Counted from the stretch's first letter, positions 1-10,435 are shown. The stretch: 64,000 nt of DNA from Terriglobales bacterium (GCA_035543055.1 DATKKJ010000186.1:1-64000); one strand, 5' to 3'. Notes: a model not told the origin generated them from the letters alone. Translations and numbers: made by a program.

Positions 1-572
1 TCCAGCACCATGGAGCAGACGCCGGCGCGGTCGAGCGCGACCGCGTCCTGCATGAGCTGTTCGACCGCCTTCAGCGACTTGCCCTGCACCTTGTAGCCGC
101 CCATCAGGTGCAGTGACTGCGGGGTGAGGCCGATGTGTCCCATGACCGGGATCTCGGCGTCAATCAGGCGCTCGATCAGGCGCACGCGCCTCTGCCCGCC
201 CTCGATCTTCACCGCCTCCGCCCCCGATTCTTTGACGAAGCGGGCGGCGTTGGTCAGTGCCTCTTTCTGGGTGACCTGGTAGGAGGCGTAGGGCATGTCG
301 GCCACGAGGAAGGCGCGCTTGGTGCCGCGGCGGACAGCGCGTGTGTGGTGCAGCATCTCGTCCATGGTGATGGGCAGGGTGTTGTCGTAGCCGAGCACCA
401 CCATGGCGGCGGAGTCGCCGACCAGGATGATGTCGATGCCGGCCTCGTCCACCAGACGCGCCGTCGGGTAGTCGTAGGCGGTCAGGCAGGTGATGAGCTG
501 ATGCTGGGCTTTCTTTTCGAGAAGAGTGGCGGTGGTGACTTTGTGGCGGAAATCGCCGGAATGGACGCTCAC
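1..572 (-). CDS. panB: 3-methyl-2-oxobutanoate hydroxymethyltransferase (partial, C-terminus beyond window)
   Basis: PanB transfers a hydroxymethyl group from methylene-tetrahydrofolate to 2-oxoisovalerate, the first committed step of pantothenate (coenzyme A) synthesis in the cytoplasm. About 190 of the usual 260-290 residues are visible. The TIM-barrel opening TAYDYPTARLVDEAG (about residues 31-45), the metal-binding Asp in VGDS (about 53), Asp in ADMPY (about 92) and KIEGG (about 122-126) are all present. The start is GTG at 572, five bases after GGAGG; no better start is seen. The 3' end leaves the window at base 1. A deoxynucleoside kinase gene lies upstream on the same strand, an association seen with pan genes in other phyla, here split by an NTF2-like gene. 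Confidence 0.95.
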   Translation of the reverse strand, partial: MSVHSGDFRHKVTTATLLEKKAQHQLITCLTAYDYPTARLVDEAGIDIILVGDSAAMVVLGYDNTLPITMDEMLHHTRAVRRGTKRAFLVADMPYASYQVTQKEALTNAARFVKESGAEAVKIEGGQRRVRLIERLIDAEIPVMGHIGLTPQSLHLMGGYKVQGKSLKAVEQLMQDAVALDRAGVCSMVL

Positions 573-614
573 GGTTCCTCCAGTGCCCCTCCGGCTCGGC
601 CGGATAGAGCCTGT

Positions 615-634
615 CAGTCGCTAGGATGCGACTG
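615..634. other. Hairpin in panB leader containing CTAGCGACT word
   Basis: CAGTCGC and GCGACTG form a perfect 7-bp stem around TAGGAT, about 45 bases upstream of the panB start. Its minus-strand reading holds CTAGCGACT, the same word found in the heptamer arrays behind hsp20 (10.48 kb) and inside the helicase gene (22.68 kb). AGTCGC occurs once more at about 646. It may be a leader structure or a remnant of that repeat family. Confidence 0.4.
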
Positions 635-688
635 GAGACATTTTAGTCGCAGCATTTGCTGGGGAAAAGGAAAAACTCGGCCCTGTGA

Positions 689-1153
689 TTACTGCCTAAT
701 CCGTAACGAGTAGTGGTTAGCAACCAACCGCCAGCGCCCTTGCTGCTTTACCCATACCCTGGTAAACCGAGTGTCTCGGGGAACAGTCTTACCTTTGTCT
801 TGCCCAACCATTGTGGAGAGGCCAGTCTCCACCGCCGTGTTTTCGTAGACGCGTACCCGGACCTCGTCGGTAGTGATCGACTGAAACTTCAAGTCACCCG
901 ACGTAAAATCCGAAATCACCTGTGGCTTGGTTCTCACTGTGCCGCTTGGTCCTACGCCGATAAAATCATCCGCGTAGATGCGATCAAGGGCCACCGCATC
1001 AGCGCCGATCTGCGCTTGAATGCGTTCGTGATCCACTCGTCTTATCGCCTGCTCGACGCTGCTTCTTTGATCTCTGCTTGCGCCCTGCTTTTGTCCTAGG
1101 GCGATCGAGGTGGCAGTGAGGGCCAGGGCGGCTATAACGAGCGTTCGTCTCAT
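689..1153 (-). CDS. Secreted NTF2-like / DUF4440 family protein
   Basis: The protein has 154 residues. A signal peptide (MRRTLVIAALALTATSIALG, residues 1-20) is followed by one SnoaL/DUF4440-type cone fold: the helix with VEQAIRRVDHERIQAQI, then YADDFIGVGPSGTVRTK and the closing strands RFTRVWVKQQGRWRLVANH. Family members are small ligand-binding or enzyme-like domains of mostly unknown substrate, so none is proposed. The start has GGAGGG five bases upstream of the ATG. It sits between the deoxynucleoside kinase and panB genes, all on the minus strand, and may simply have been inserted there. The TAA stop is embedded in CAGTAATCA, a word also present in the repeat behind the kinase gene. Confidence 0.8.
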   Translation of the reverse strand: MRRTLVIAALALTATSIALGQKQGASRDQRSSVEQAIRRVDHERIQAQIGADAVALDRIYADDFIGVGPSGTVRTKPQVISDFTSGDLKFQSITTDEVRVRVYENTAVETGLSTMVGQDKGKTVPRDTRFTRVWVKQQGRWRLVANHYSLRIRQ

Positions 1154-1204
1154 AAGAACCCTCCATTACCAAGTAACGCAAAGCATGCTACTGACCTTTC
1201 ATTC

Positions 1205-1231
1205 CTGGCTCCTGATTACTGGCTCCCGATC
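1205..1231. repeat. 14-base word repeat abutting kinase stop codon
   Basis: On the plus strand CTGGCTCCTGATTA (1205-1218) is followed at once by CTGGCTCCCGAT (1219-1230). The array runs into the minus-strand TAG (1231-1233) of the deoxynucleoside kinase gene. It is one of many word arrays in this window that begin at a stop codon. Confidence 0.6.
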
Positions 1232-1893
1232 TAGGCGCTGGCGGCGTCGGCGCCCAGGGGCAGGAAGTACTGGGTGCCCTTGATGGGCTCGGTCAGGCGG
1301 CGGAGGAGCTCCTGCAGGTCCTCGTGGCGTTCCACGAAGTCGATGTCGGAGGTATTCACCACCAGCAGGTCGGAGCCGGTGTAGTGGAAGAAGAAGTGTT
1401 CGTAGGCCTTGACCACCTCTTCCAGGTAGTCGTCGCTGATGTTCATCTCGCTGGGGACGCTCTTCTTCTTGAGGCGCTTCTTCAGCACCTCGGGCGTGGC
1501 CTGGAGGTAGATGACCAGGTCGGGCGTGGGCAGCAGGGAGCGGAAGTACTTGTAGTAGCGGTCGTAAAGGTCGAGTTCGACGTCGCTGAGGTTGATGTTG
1601 GCGAAGATCTTGTCCTTTTCGAAGATGTAGTCGGCGACCACCGTCTTGTGGTTGTGGGGGCCGACCTCCAGTATCTTCAGCTGCTCGAAGCGCTCGACCA
1701 GGAAGGCGAATTGGGCCTGGAAGGCGGCGCCGGGGTCGCCATCGTAGAAGGCGCGGAGAAAGGGATTGTGCACCGGCTCGGCGACGCGCTGGGCGTGAAG
1801 GCGTTCGGCGATGATCTGCGCCAGCGTGCTCTTGCCGACGCGTATCGGGCCTTCGACTGCGATGTACCGGGGCAGCTCGAAAAGATTGGCCAT
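1231..1893 (-). CDS. Deoxynucleoside kinase (dGK/dAK family)
   Basis: This cytoplasmic kinase of 220 residues phosphorylates deoxynucleosides for nucleotide salvage. The P-loop GPIRVGKST is at residues 15-23; EPVHNPFLRAFY follows in the substrate-binding region, then VADYIFEKDKIFA and the LID-like stretch LKKRLKKKSVPSEM. The length matches the bacterial dNK/thymidine-kinase-2-like family. The precise base preference (dG, dA or dC) cannot be read from the sequence. The start ATG at 1893 opens directly into the N-terminal strand FELPRYIAVEG, though its ribosome binding site is weak. Genes of this family are often neighbours of folK or panB, and panB lies downstream here. Confidence 0.88.
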   Translation of the reverse strand: MANLFELPRYIAVEGPIRVGKSTLAQIIAERLHAQRVAEPVHNPFLRAFYDGDPGAAFQAQFAFLVERFEQLKILEVGPHNHKTVVADYIFEKDKIFANINLSDVELDLYDRYYKYFRSLLPTPDLVIYLQATPEVLKKRLKKKSVPSEMNISDDYLEEVVKAYEHFFFHYTGSDLLVVNTSDIDFVERHEDLQELLRRLTEPIKGTQYFLPLGADAASA

Positions 1894-1966
1894 GGTCCGG
1901 AACGGTTAAGCGGAGCATATCTCGCAAAAGGCGCGAGGGCAATTGTGGATTTCCAGTGCTTAGGAG

Positions 1967-2665
1967 TTACTCGGCAGCCCGCATCATCTCGGGAATGGTG
2001 ACAAAGCGGTAGCCGTCGGCCTGGTAGCGGCGGAGCAGGCGGGTGGTGGCTTCGACGGTGGGGGCGCGGTCCGCGCCCATCTTCAGGTGGGAGCCGTCGT
2101 GCAGCAGGATGATGTCGCCGCCGCGGATGCCGCGGACGGCATGGCGCTCGATGGGATCGGCGGAGCGGGCGTTCCAGTCGAAGCAGGTGACGGTCCACAT
2201 CACCGGGGTCATGCCGCGAGCGCGGACGGCGGCGAAGGTGCCGGGGCGGCGTCCGCCGAAGGGAGGGCGGAAGAGGCCATCGTGGGGGCCGGCGGCGTCG
2301 GCGATGGCCTTGTCGGTGTCGTCCAGCTCGCGGCCCAGGCGCGCGGCCGAGGCGAAGGTCAGCAGGGGATGATTGTAGGTGTGGTTGCCGATGGCGTGAC
2401 CCTCCTGGCGGATGCGTCGGACGATATCGGGGCGCTGGACGACGTAGCGTCCGATGAGGAAGAAGGTCGCCTTGGCACCGTGCTGGGCGAGGATATCGAG
2501 CAGGGCGGGGGTGTGCGCCTCGTTGGGGCCGTCGTCGTAGGTGAGGGCGAGGAGCTTGGAGCCGGACACGCCGAGGAAGCTGCGGCCGTAGAGCTGCGAC
2601 CTTGGGCCCATGGTGGCATAGCCCGCATAGGCGACGGCGGCGGCTCCGGCGATGAGTCCGAACAT
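1967..2665 (-). CDS. Membrane-anchored polysaccharide deacetylase (NodB domain)
   Basis: The protein has 232 residues. An N-terminal hydrophobic segment (about residues 3-18) probably anchors a periplasmic catalytic domain. All NodB motifs are present: LTYDDGPNEA with the base and metal Asp pair at 44-45, GNHTYNH with the two metal His at 95 and 99, RPPFGGR at 133-139, MWTVTCFDWN, and IILLHDG near the C-terminus. Such enzymes remove N-acetyl groups from peptidoglycan or other N-acetylhexosamine polymers; the substrate is not evident. There is no clear Shine-Dalgarno before ATG 2665. A strong terminator of the upstream amidohydrolase pair lies just 5' of it, so it must have its own promoter. 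Confidence 0.88.
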   Translation of the reverse strand: MFGLIAGAAAVAYAGYATMGPRSQLYGRSFLGVSGSKLLALTYDDGPNEAHTPALLDILAQHGAKATFFLIGRYVVQRPDIVRRIRQEGHAIGNHTYNHPLLTFASAARLGRELDDTDKAIADAAGPHDGLFRPPFGGRRPGTFAAVRARGMTPVMWTVTCFDWNARSADPIERHAVRGIRGGDIILLHDGSHLKMGADRAPTVEATTRLLRRYQADGYRFVTIPEMMRAAE

Positions 2666-2689
2666 TTGGCCATCATTGTAGCCGCTGGG

Positions 2690-2717
2690 AAAAAAAGGCG
2701 CGGCTGAAGCCGCGCCC
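2690..2717 (-). terminator. Rho-independent terminator after the amidohydrolase pair
   Basis: On the minus strand the stem GGCGCGGC / GCCGCGCC with loop TTCA is followed immediately by seven T. It lies about 25 bases after the stop of the downstream amidohydrolase gene and upstream of the deacetylase gene. Confidence 0.9.
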
Positions 2718-2741
2718 GTGAGAGCAAGTTGCGCAGGCCGC

Positions 2742-4094
2742 TCACTTCATGTACTGGTCGCGCAGGCGGGTCTGGCGGGTCTCCATGGAGACGGCCCGGC
2801 CCTGGATGTAGACCTGCTTGACGTCGGTCTTGGGATCGAGCGGGTCGCCGGTGGCCACCACGACGTTGGCGGTCTTGCCCACGTCGAGGGAGCCGAGCTG
2901 GTCGCCGAGGCCCCAGATCTCGGCCGCGTTGAGCGTGATGGCCTTTAACGCTTCGTCGTAGGGCAATCCGAAGGCGACGGCGTAGCCGGCGGCATAGGGC
3001 AGGTTACGGGACTGGTGGGCGTCATAGGAGGCGAAGGCCAGCTTTACCCCGCGTTTCTGCAGCTCGGCGGGCATGCGGTAGACCGAGTCGTAGCGCTCGC
3101 CTTCTTTAGGGCGGGCATAAATGGGGCCGATGATGACCGGCAGCTTGCTGGCGGCGATCATGTCGAGCAGCTTGTTGGCGTGCTCGACATGGTTGAGGAT
3201 GACGCGCAGGTTGAATTCCTTGGCCAGCTCGAGCGCGGTCTCGATGTCGCCGGGCTCCTCGGCGGCAAGAACGATGGGCTTCTTGCCGTCGAGGTACGGA
3301 ACCAGCGCTTCCAGCTTGAGGTCACGCTTGGGCGGGGTCGGGGGACCCTTCTTCTCGTCTTTCTTGTCGTCCTTATTCTTCTCCTCCTTCTGCGGCTCGG
3401 CCTTCTTCTTCTCGTAATCGGCCCACTTCTGCTGGTAGTCGCGGGCGTCGATGAAGGCCTGGCGAAGTTGGGCAGCCACGCCCATGCGGGTGAAGGGGAA
3501 CTTGGCCTTCTCCCAGGAGTCGTTGCGGCGCTGCTCGCCGGTGAAGTTCAGAGGCAGGGCGATGTCGCGCACCAGCAGCATGTCCTTCGCCGACTGGCCC
3601 TCGAGCTGGATAAATGACGACTGGCCGGGAAGGGTGTCGGTCTCGCCGGCGGCGACGATGGCGTTGGTGATGCCGTTCACCCGGGTGACGGGGATCAACT
3701 GCGATTCCGCGTGGAAGGCCTCCCAGACATGGAGGTGGGGAAAGATCTCGTCGCTGGGCTCGATGTAGTCGTTGGTCATCTGCTCGGCGGAGATCTCGGT
3801 CAGGCCGAGGCGGCTCTCGGAGTCAATCAGGCCGGGATAGACGGTCATGCCGCGCACATCCACGATCTGCGCACCTTTGGGCACGGCCACCGAGCCGGCA
3901 GCGCCGACCGCGGTGATCTTGCCGTTCTCCATGACGACCGCGCCGTTCTCGATCACGCCGTGGGAGACGGTGAGGATCCTGCCGCCACGAAGGACGATGG
4001 CGCCGGGCGCCGCGGCGGGTTTAGCGGACTTCTGGCCGGCCGCCGAGCCGGTTGCCACCATGAGCGCAAGAGCGAGTCCGAGTGCGCGCTTCAT
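2742..4094 (-). CDS. Secreted amidohydrolase-like protein with degenerate metal site
   Basis: The protein has 450 residues and a signal peptide (1-20). It has the imidazolonepropionase-like layout: an N-terminal beta sandwich (IVLRGGRILTVSHGVIENG), a TIM barrel, and the C-terminal return LGSLDVGKTANVVVATGDP. The usual DxHxH metal motif is replaced by DSESR (residues 91-95), and the matching second site reads AAEEPGD instead of a His-containing strand; only LNHVEHA and SYDAH keep candidate ligands. A Lys/Glu/Asp-rich insertion (near 230-260) precedes PPKRDLKLEAL, a string shared with the adjacent paralogue. It overlaps that gene by four bases (ATGA), so the two are translated together. It is probably a non-metal or altered partner subunit rather than an ordinary hydrolase. 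Confidence 0.85.
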   Translation of the reverse strand: MKRALGLALALMVATGSAAGQKSAKPAAAPGAIVLRGGRILTVSHGVIENGAVVMENGKITAVGAAGSVAVPKGAQIVDVRGMTVYPGLIDSESRLGLTEISAEQMTNDYIEPSDEIFPHLHVWEAFHAESQLIPVTRVNGITNAIVAAGETDTLPGQSSFIQLEGQSAKDMLLVRDIALPLNFTGEQRRNDSWEKAKFPFTRMGVAAQLRQAFIDARDYQQKWADYEKKKAEPQKEEKNKDDKKDEKKGPPTPPKRDLKLEALVPYLDGKKPIVLAAEEPGDIETALELAKEFNLRVILNHVEHANKLLDMIAASKLPVIIGPIYARPKEGERYDSVYRMPAELQKRGVKLAFASYDAHQSRNLPYAAGYAVAFGLPYDEALKAITLNAAEIWGLGDQLGSLDVGKTANVVVATGDPLDPKTDVKQVYIQGRAVSMETRQTRLRDQYMK

Positions 4095-5392
4095 TGGCCC
4101 TCCTTGTAGTACGGCGTGCCCAGGCCGGGCAGGCTGCGGTCGAAGAAGACGTCGCCGTCGATCAGCACCATGTCCACCAGGGCGTAGATGGAAAGCGGGT
4201 GGGCGTTCCAGATGGTGATGTCGGCGTCCTTGCCCACGTCGAGCGAGCCGACACGGTCCTGCACGCCCACGTTCCAGGCGGCGTTGAGGGTGACCATCTT
4301 CAGGGCCTCGTCTTCAGTGGCGCCGCCGTAGCGGATGGTCTTGGCGGCTTCCTGGTTGAGGCGGCGGGCGAAGTCGTCGGAGTCGCTCTTGATGGCGACG
4401 TTGACCCCGTGGCGCATGGCGATGACGGCGTTCCAGGGGATGGCGTCCCAGGCCTCTTCCTTGTAGCCCCACCAATCGGCGAAGGTGGAGATGCCGATGC
4501 CGGCGGCGGCGATCTGGTCGGCGACCTTGTACGCCTCCAGCGCATGCTCGAAGCTGCGCAGGGTGTAGCCGAACTCCTTGGCCATGGCGATCTCGGTGAG
4601 GAACTCGTCGGCGCGGTAACAATGATTGTGGACGAACATCTTGCCGCGCATCAGGTCGGCGAGAGCTTCCAGCTTCAGGTCGCGCTTGGGGGGCTTGGCG
4701 TCCTTGTCTCCGCCTTTGACCTTGGCGTCGTACTGCTCCCACTCGCGCATGTAGTCCTGGGCCTCAGCCAGCGCCTGGCGCTGGACAGCGAAGTTGCCCA
4801 TGCGGGTGGAGGGGAGCTGCTGGCGGCTGCCGTAGACCCGCTTCGGGTTCTCGCCGCTGGCGAACTTGATGGATCGCGGGGCGCTGGGGAAGAGCAACTG
4901 GTCGCGTCCGAGGCCGTACTTGTGCTTGATGACGATGCTCTGGCCGCCGACCATGTTGGCGGAGCCGTGCAGCAGCAGCGAAGTGGTGACGCCCCCGGCC
5001 AGGGTGTAATAGATGTTGCGGTCGGTGTAGTCGAAGGCGTCGAGCATCATCATGTGCGGGGTGACGGGGCTGGTGGCCTCGTTGATGTCGTCGCGCAGAG
5101 CGATGTGGGAGTGGGCGTCGATAATGCCGGGCATGACAAACTTGCCGGTGGCATCGATGACCTTCGCCGACGGCGGTGCGGTGACATTGGCGCCGACCGC
5201 GGCGATCTTGCCGTCCTTGATGTACACGGAACCGTTCTTGATGGTGCCGTGAGTGACGGTGAGGATGGTGCCGTTCCTGATCAGCACCTCGTTGTGCCCG
5301 ACGGACGGAGCCTGGGACTGGGCGGACGCCATGCCGCCGGCGAGCAGCGCCGTCACTGCGAGACATGCCCAGGCGCGTATGACTTGACGCAT
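4091..5392 (-). CDS. Secreted amidohydrolase family protein (metal site intact)
   Basis: The protein has 433 residues from ATG 5392, which sits five bases after AAGGAGG; an upstream in-frame extension lacks a signal peptide and was rejected. The signal peptide (1-24) is followed by the beta sandwich, IIDAHSHI with the metal-binding HSH at 94-96, MFVHNHCYRADE, SFEHALE, and SDSDDFARR, a full set of amidohydrolase ligands. The C-terminus VGSLDVGKDADITIW is typical of the imidazolonepropionase-related group, which includes secreted dipeptidases and lactamases; the substrate is unknown. It overlaps the paralogous downstream gene by four bases, suggesting a two-subunit enzyme. The terminator at 2690 closes the operon. 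Confidence 0.9.
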   Translation of the reverse strand: MRQVIRAWACLAVTALLAGGMASAQSQAPSVGHNEVLIRNGTILTVTHGTIKNGSVYIKDGKIAAVGANVTAPPSAKVIDATGKFVMPGIIDAHSHIALRDDINEATSPVTPHMMMLDAFDYTDRNIYYTLAGGVTTSLLLHGSANMVGGQSIVIKHKYGLGRDQLLFPSAPRSIKFASGENPKRVYGSRQQLPSTRMGNFAVQRQALAEAQDYMREWEQYDAKVKGGDKDAKPPKRDLKLEALADLMRGKMFVHNHCYRADEFLTEIAMAKEFGYTLRSFEHALEAYKVADQIAAAGIGISTFADWWGYKEEAWDAIPWNAVIAMRHGVNVAIKSDSDDFARRLNQEAAKTIRYGGATEDEALKMVTLNAAWNVGVQDRVGSLDVGKDADITIWNAHPLSIYALVDMVLIDGDVFFDRSLPGLGTPYYKEGQ

Positions 5393-5444
5393 CGTTCCTC
5401 CTTGGAAAAAAGAAGGGAGATTGTAAAGGGTCGCGGGACGACGG

Positions 5445-5489
5445 GACAGCCGGAAATATAGGCCGGCGAAGCAAGGAAAGCCGGCTGTC
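5445..5489. promoter_or_regulatory. 9-bp inverted repeat in divergent intergenic region
   Basis: GACAGCCGG (5445-5453) and CCGGCTGTC (5481-5489) are exact inverted copies 27 bases apart, between the divergent amidohydrolase and dtd genes. The space between holds an A/T-rich patch (AAATATAGG). It could be an operator or a cruciform; no clear -35/-10 pair was found for either gene. Confidence 0.35.
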
Positions 5490-5534
5490 ACACGTGTCCG
5501 TGTAAACTGACGTCCGACCCAAGAAAAAGTCACT

Positions 5535-5984
5535 ATGCGAGCCGTGGTGCAGCGCGTCAGCCGGTGCAAGGTGAGCGTCGGCGGAGAAGCCGTGGGCGAG
5601 ATCGGCAGGGGCCTGCTGGTGCTGTTGGGAGTCGGGCAGGGCGACAGCGAGGCCGCCGCCGACTACCTCGCCGACAAGACCGCCGGGCTGCGCATCTTCG
5701 AGGACGCGGAAGGGAAGATGAACCTGGACGTCGCACAAGCCGGCGGAGCAGTGCTGGTGGTCTCGCAGTTCACGCTGCACGGCGACGTGCGGCGGGGGAA
5801 GCGTCCGTCGTTCGACCGCGCGGCGCGGCCGGAAGAAGCGCGCCGGCTGTACGAATACTTCGTCGGTAGGATCCGGGCAGCCGGGTTGCGCTGCGAGGCC
5901 GGCAGATTCCAGGAGATGATGGACGTCGAACTGGTGAACGCGGGGCCGGTGACCATCCTGCTGGATTCGGAGAAAACGTTCTGA
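5535..5984 (+). CDS. dtd: D-aminoacyl-tRNA deacylase
   Basis: The protein has 149 residues, the usual Dtd length. It hydrolyses D-amino acids (and glycine mischarged on tRNA-Ala) from tRNA in the cytoplasm. The start [15 protein letters not shown], the SQFTLHGD motif with the conserved Ser/Gln/Thr (residues 77-80) and NAGPVT with the cis Gly-Pro loop (135-140) are the hallmark chiral-proofreading elements. Its last base is shared with the next gene's start (TGATG), so a small membrane protein is probably translated from the same transcript. Confidence 0.96.
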   Translation: MRAVVQRVSRCKVSVGGEAVGEIGRGLLVLLGVGQGDSEAAADYLADKTAGLRIFEDAEGKMNLDVAQAGGAVLVVSQFTLHGDVRRGKRPSFDRAARPEEARRLYEYFVGRIRAAGLRCEAGRFQEMMDVELVNAGPVTILLDSEKTF

Positions 5985-6259
5985 TGCTCGAGCCCCAGGA
6001 CGTTCTCGATCCGCAGCAATCGTGGTGGGGATGGCTGGTCGCGGGCGGAGCGATCGCCGCCGTGGTCCTGGCGCTCTGGCTGATCAACCGGCTCCTGCCA
6101 GAGAAGATGCGCAAGGGCTACACGGCGGGCGCGGGGAACGCGCTGATGCGGGCGGAGACGTTCTTCCGGCCCTCGCGCGAGCATGTGATCGAGGCAAAGC
6201 AGCAGGAGCGGAAGGAAGAAGACGACGAAGGCGGGCGGGAGAAAACAGGGAAGGTATAG
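5984..6259 (+). CDS. Small single-pass membrane protein
   Basis: The protein has 91 residues. A short acidic/polar N-terminus ([17 protein letters not shown]) is followed by one transmembrane segment (about 18-36, LVAGGAIAAVVLALWLINRL) and a basic, then Lys/Glu-rich cytoplasmic tail ending in KQQERKEEDDEGGREKTGKV. No family is recognised. The gene starts on the last base of dtd (overlap TGATG), and the reading frame ends just before a dispersed repeat that also forms the end of folP on the other strand. Confidence 0.75.
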   Translation: MLEPQDVLDPQQSWWGWLVAGGAIAAVVLALWLINRLLPEKMRKGYTAGAGNALMRAETFFRPSREHVIEAKQQERKEEDDEGGREKTGKV

Positions 6260-6263
6260 GGGT

Positions 6264-6338
6264 TCTTCGACTGGCGCCGCGATGCGCCCAAACTTGGGGC
6301 GCAAAAGAAACATCGCGGCGCTTCGCTCAGGATGACAA
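6264..6338. repeat. Dispersed hairpin repeat (CTTCGACTG...CTTCGCTCAGGATGACA) overlapping folP stop
   Basis: Between two convergent genes, CTTCGACTG and CTTCGCTCAGGATGACA flank an exact 11-bp inverted repeat, GCGCCGCGATG (6274-6284) and CATCGCGGCGC (6311-6321). A second stem, TGCGCCC/GGGCGCA, is nested inside. The minus-strand reading TGTCATCCTGAGCG gives folP its last codons and its TGA. The core 13-mer CTTCGCTCAGGAT recurs, inverted, at 58738-58750 behind gyrB. A looser relative is at 10405-10435. Confidence 0.7.
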
Positions 6339-7235
6339 TCGGGCAGCAGCCAGGACGGCGTCTGCGATCTTTGCTGCTTCCACCGCCGGCTTGACGTCGT
6401 GCACGCGGACGATGTGCGCGCCCTTCAAGATGCAGGCCACGGTCGAGGCCAGAGAACCATGGAGACGCGCATCCGGCGGGGCGTCGTGGCCGTTGCGCGC
6501 CAGGGTGCGGCCGATGAAGGACTTGCGCGAAGTCCCGGCGAGCAGCGGAAAGCCGAGGCGGTGAAGCTGCTCGAAATGAGCGAGCAGCGGGTAGTTCTCC
6601 TCGAAACTCTTGCCGAAGCCGAAACCGGGGTCGAGGACGATGCGATCGCGGGCGACACCGGCGTCCATCGCAGCCTGGCTCCATTGCCGCAATTCCCGAG
6701 CGACTAAACCGACGGCATCGGTGAGGGGCGGCAGCGCGCGCCATTCCTGCGGCCGCCCGCGCATGTGCATGAGGATGACGCCGCATGCGAGTTCGGCGAC
6801 CGCGGCGGGCATCTGCGGGTCCCAACGGAGAGCGCTGATGTCGTTGACGATCTCGGCGCCGGCGGCGACCGCGCGGCGCGCCACCTCGGCCTTGTAAGTA
6901 TCGATCGAGAGCAGGGCGTCGGGGCGCCGGCTGTGGATGCCCTCGAGCACCGGCATGACGCGGCGCAGCTCTTCTTCGACGGGGACGCCGGTGTATTGCT
7001 CGGCGGCGGTCTCGATGGCCCTCGAGCCCGGGCGGGTGGACTCGCCGCCGAGGTCGAGGATGTCGGCGCCGTCGTCGAGCATCGAAAGCGCGTGCTCGAC
7101 CGCCGGTCCGCACTCGAAGAAGCGCGCTCCGTCGGAGAACGAATCGGGCGTCACGTTCAGAACGCCCATCACCAGAGTACGGTGGCCCAACTGCAGCGAG
7201 CGGGTGCGCAGCTTCCAGGTGAACGAGGGACGCAT
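6327..7235 (-). CDS. folP: Dihydropteroate synthase
   Basis: The protein has 302 residues from ATG 7235. FolP condenses p-aminobenzoate with 6-hydroxymethyl-dihydropterin pyrophosphate in folate synthesis and is the sulfonamide target. Visible motifs are VMGVLNVTPDSFSDG (about 22-36), DLGGESTRPGS (61-71), SIDTYKAEVA, VNDIS, ILMHMRGRP, DPGFGFGKS and AGTSRKSFIGR. An open frame continues upstream of 7235 on low-complexity sequence antisense to fmdB and was not used. The last four codons and the TGA stop lie inside a dispersed repeat, so the native C-terminus may have been altered; it still ends soon after the last barrel helix. Confidence 0.95.
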   Translation of the reverse strand: MRPSFTWKLRTRSLQLGHRTLVMGVLNVTPDSFSDGARFFECGPAVEHALSMLDDGADILDLGGESTRPGSRAIETAAEQYTGVPVEEELRRVMPVLEGIHSRRPDALLSIDTYKAEVARRAVAAGAEIVNDISALRWDPQMPAAVAELACGVILMHMRGRPQEWRALPPLTDAVGLVARELRQWSQAAMDAGVARDRIVLDPGFGFGKSFEENYPLLAHFEQLHRLGFPLLAGTSRKSFIGRTLARNGHDAPPDARLHGSLASTVACILKGAHIVRVHDVKPAVEAAKIADAVLAAARLSS

Positions 7236-7310
7236 CGCGGACAAGGTATCAGATAGAATCTGTCCTTTCCCACCCAAGCCAGAGTCGGGCTTTCTGTGGG
7301 TACCCAGGCG

Positions 7311-7604
7311 ATGCCCCTCTACGAATTCCAGTGTCCGAAGTGCGGGTACCGATTCGAGCGGATCCAGAAGTTCTCCGATCCCGATCCGAAGAGGTGTCCG
7401 GAGTGCGGCGCAAGGAAGGTCGAGCGCCTGCTGCACGCCCCGGCGGTGCAGTTCAAGGGTTCCGGCTGGTACGCGACTGACTACGCGCGCCGGGGTCCCG
7501 CTGCCCACGGCGAGAGCAAGAGCGAGGCCAAAGCGGAGGAAAAGACCGAGGCCAAGCCCAAGCCCGAATCCAAGCCGGAACACAAAAAGGACAAGAAGAG
7601 ATAG
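7311..7604 (+). CDS. FmdB-family zinc ribbon protein
   Basis: The protein has 97 residues from ATG 7311. An earlier GTG at 7296 is possible, but family members begin MPLYEFQC. The N-terminal zinc ribbon has CPKC and CPEC (residues about 8-11 and 28-31), the regulatory FmdB/SSF domain of unknown partner. The ribbon is followed by VQFKGSGWYATDYARRG, the usual second conserved stretch, and a Lys/Glu/Pro repetitive tail. It is divergent from folP across a 75-base gap and convergent with clpB, with a hairpin between. Confidence 0.88.
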   Translation: MPLYEFQCPKCGYRFERIQKFSDPDPKRCPECGARKVERLLHAPAVQFKGSGWYATDYARRGPAAHGESKSEAKAEEKTEAKPKPESKPEHKKDKKR

Positions 7605-7627
7605 GCCCAAGGGGCCGGCCGTGGCAC

Positions 7628-7649
7628 GCCCCCGCCCAAAGGCGGGGGC
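7628..7649. terminator. Hairpin terminator between convergent fmdB-like gene and clpB
   Basis: GCCCCCGCC and GGCGGGGGC form a perfect 9-bp stem with the four-base loop CAAA. There is no T run on either side, so it may be a weak bidirectional terminator or a dispersed GC-rich hairpin. Confidence 0.55.
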
Positions 7650-7656
7650 TCCACAG

Positions 7657-10362
<2,706 letters not shown>

Positions 10363-10404
10363 GTTGTTATCCCTCTTCTCTAACTCTGATGCGCGGCACG
10401 CGTG

Positions 10405-10435
10405 ATCCTTCGGGCCTGAAGGCCCTCAGGACGAC
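10405..10435. repeat. Degenerate copy of the CTTCG/CTCAGGA repeat upstream of clpB
   Basis: ATCCTTCGGGCCTGAAGG (10405-10422) followed by CCCTCAGGACGACG resembles the repeat at 6264-6338. Two alternative short hairpins exist: CCTTC/GAAGG (10407-10422) and CCTGA/TCAGG (10415-10430). It lies in the clpB 5' region, where alternative pairing could matter, but it may only be repeat debris. Confidence 0.4.

Noticed and set aside
7236-7310. Shared operator at GATAGAATC between folP and the FmdB-like gene
   Set aside because: The palindrome is imperfect and short, and neither orientation shows a -35/-10 pair with proper spacing.
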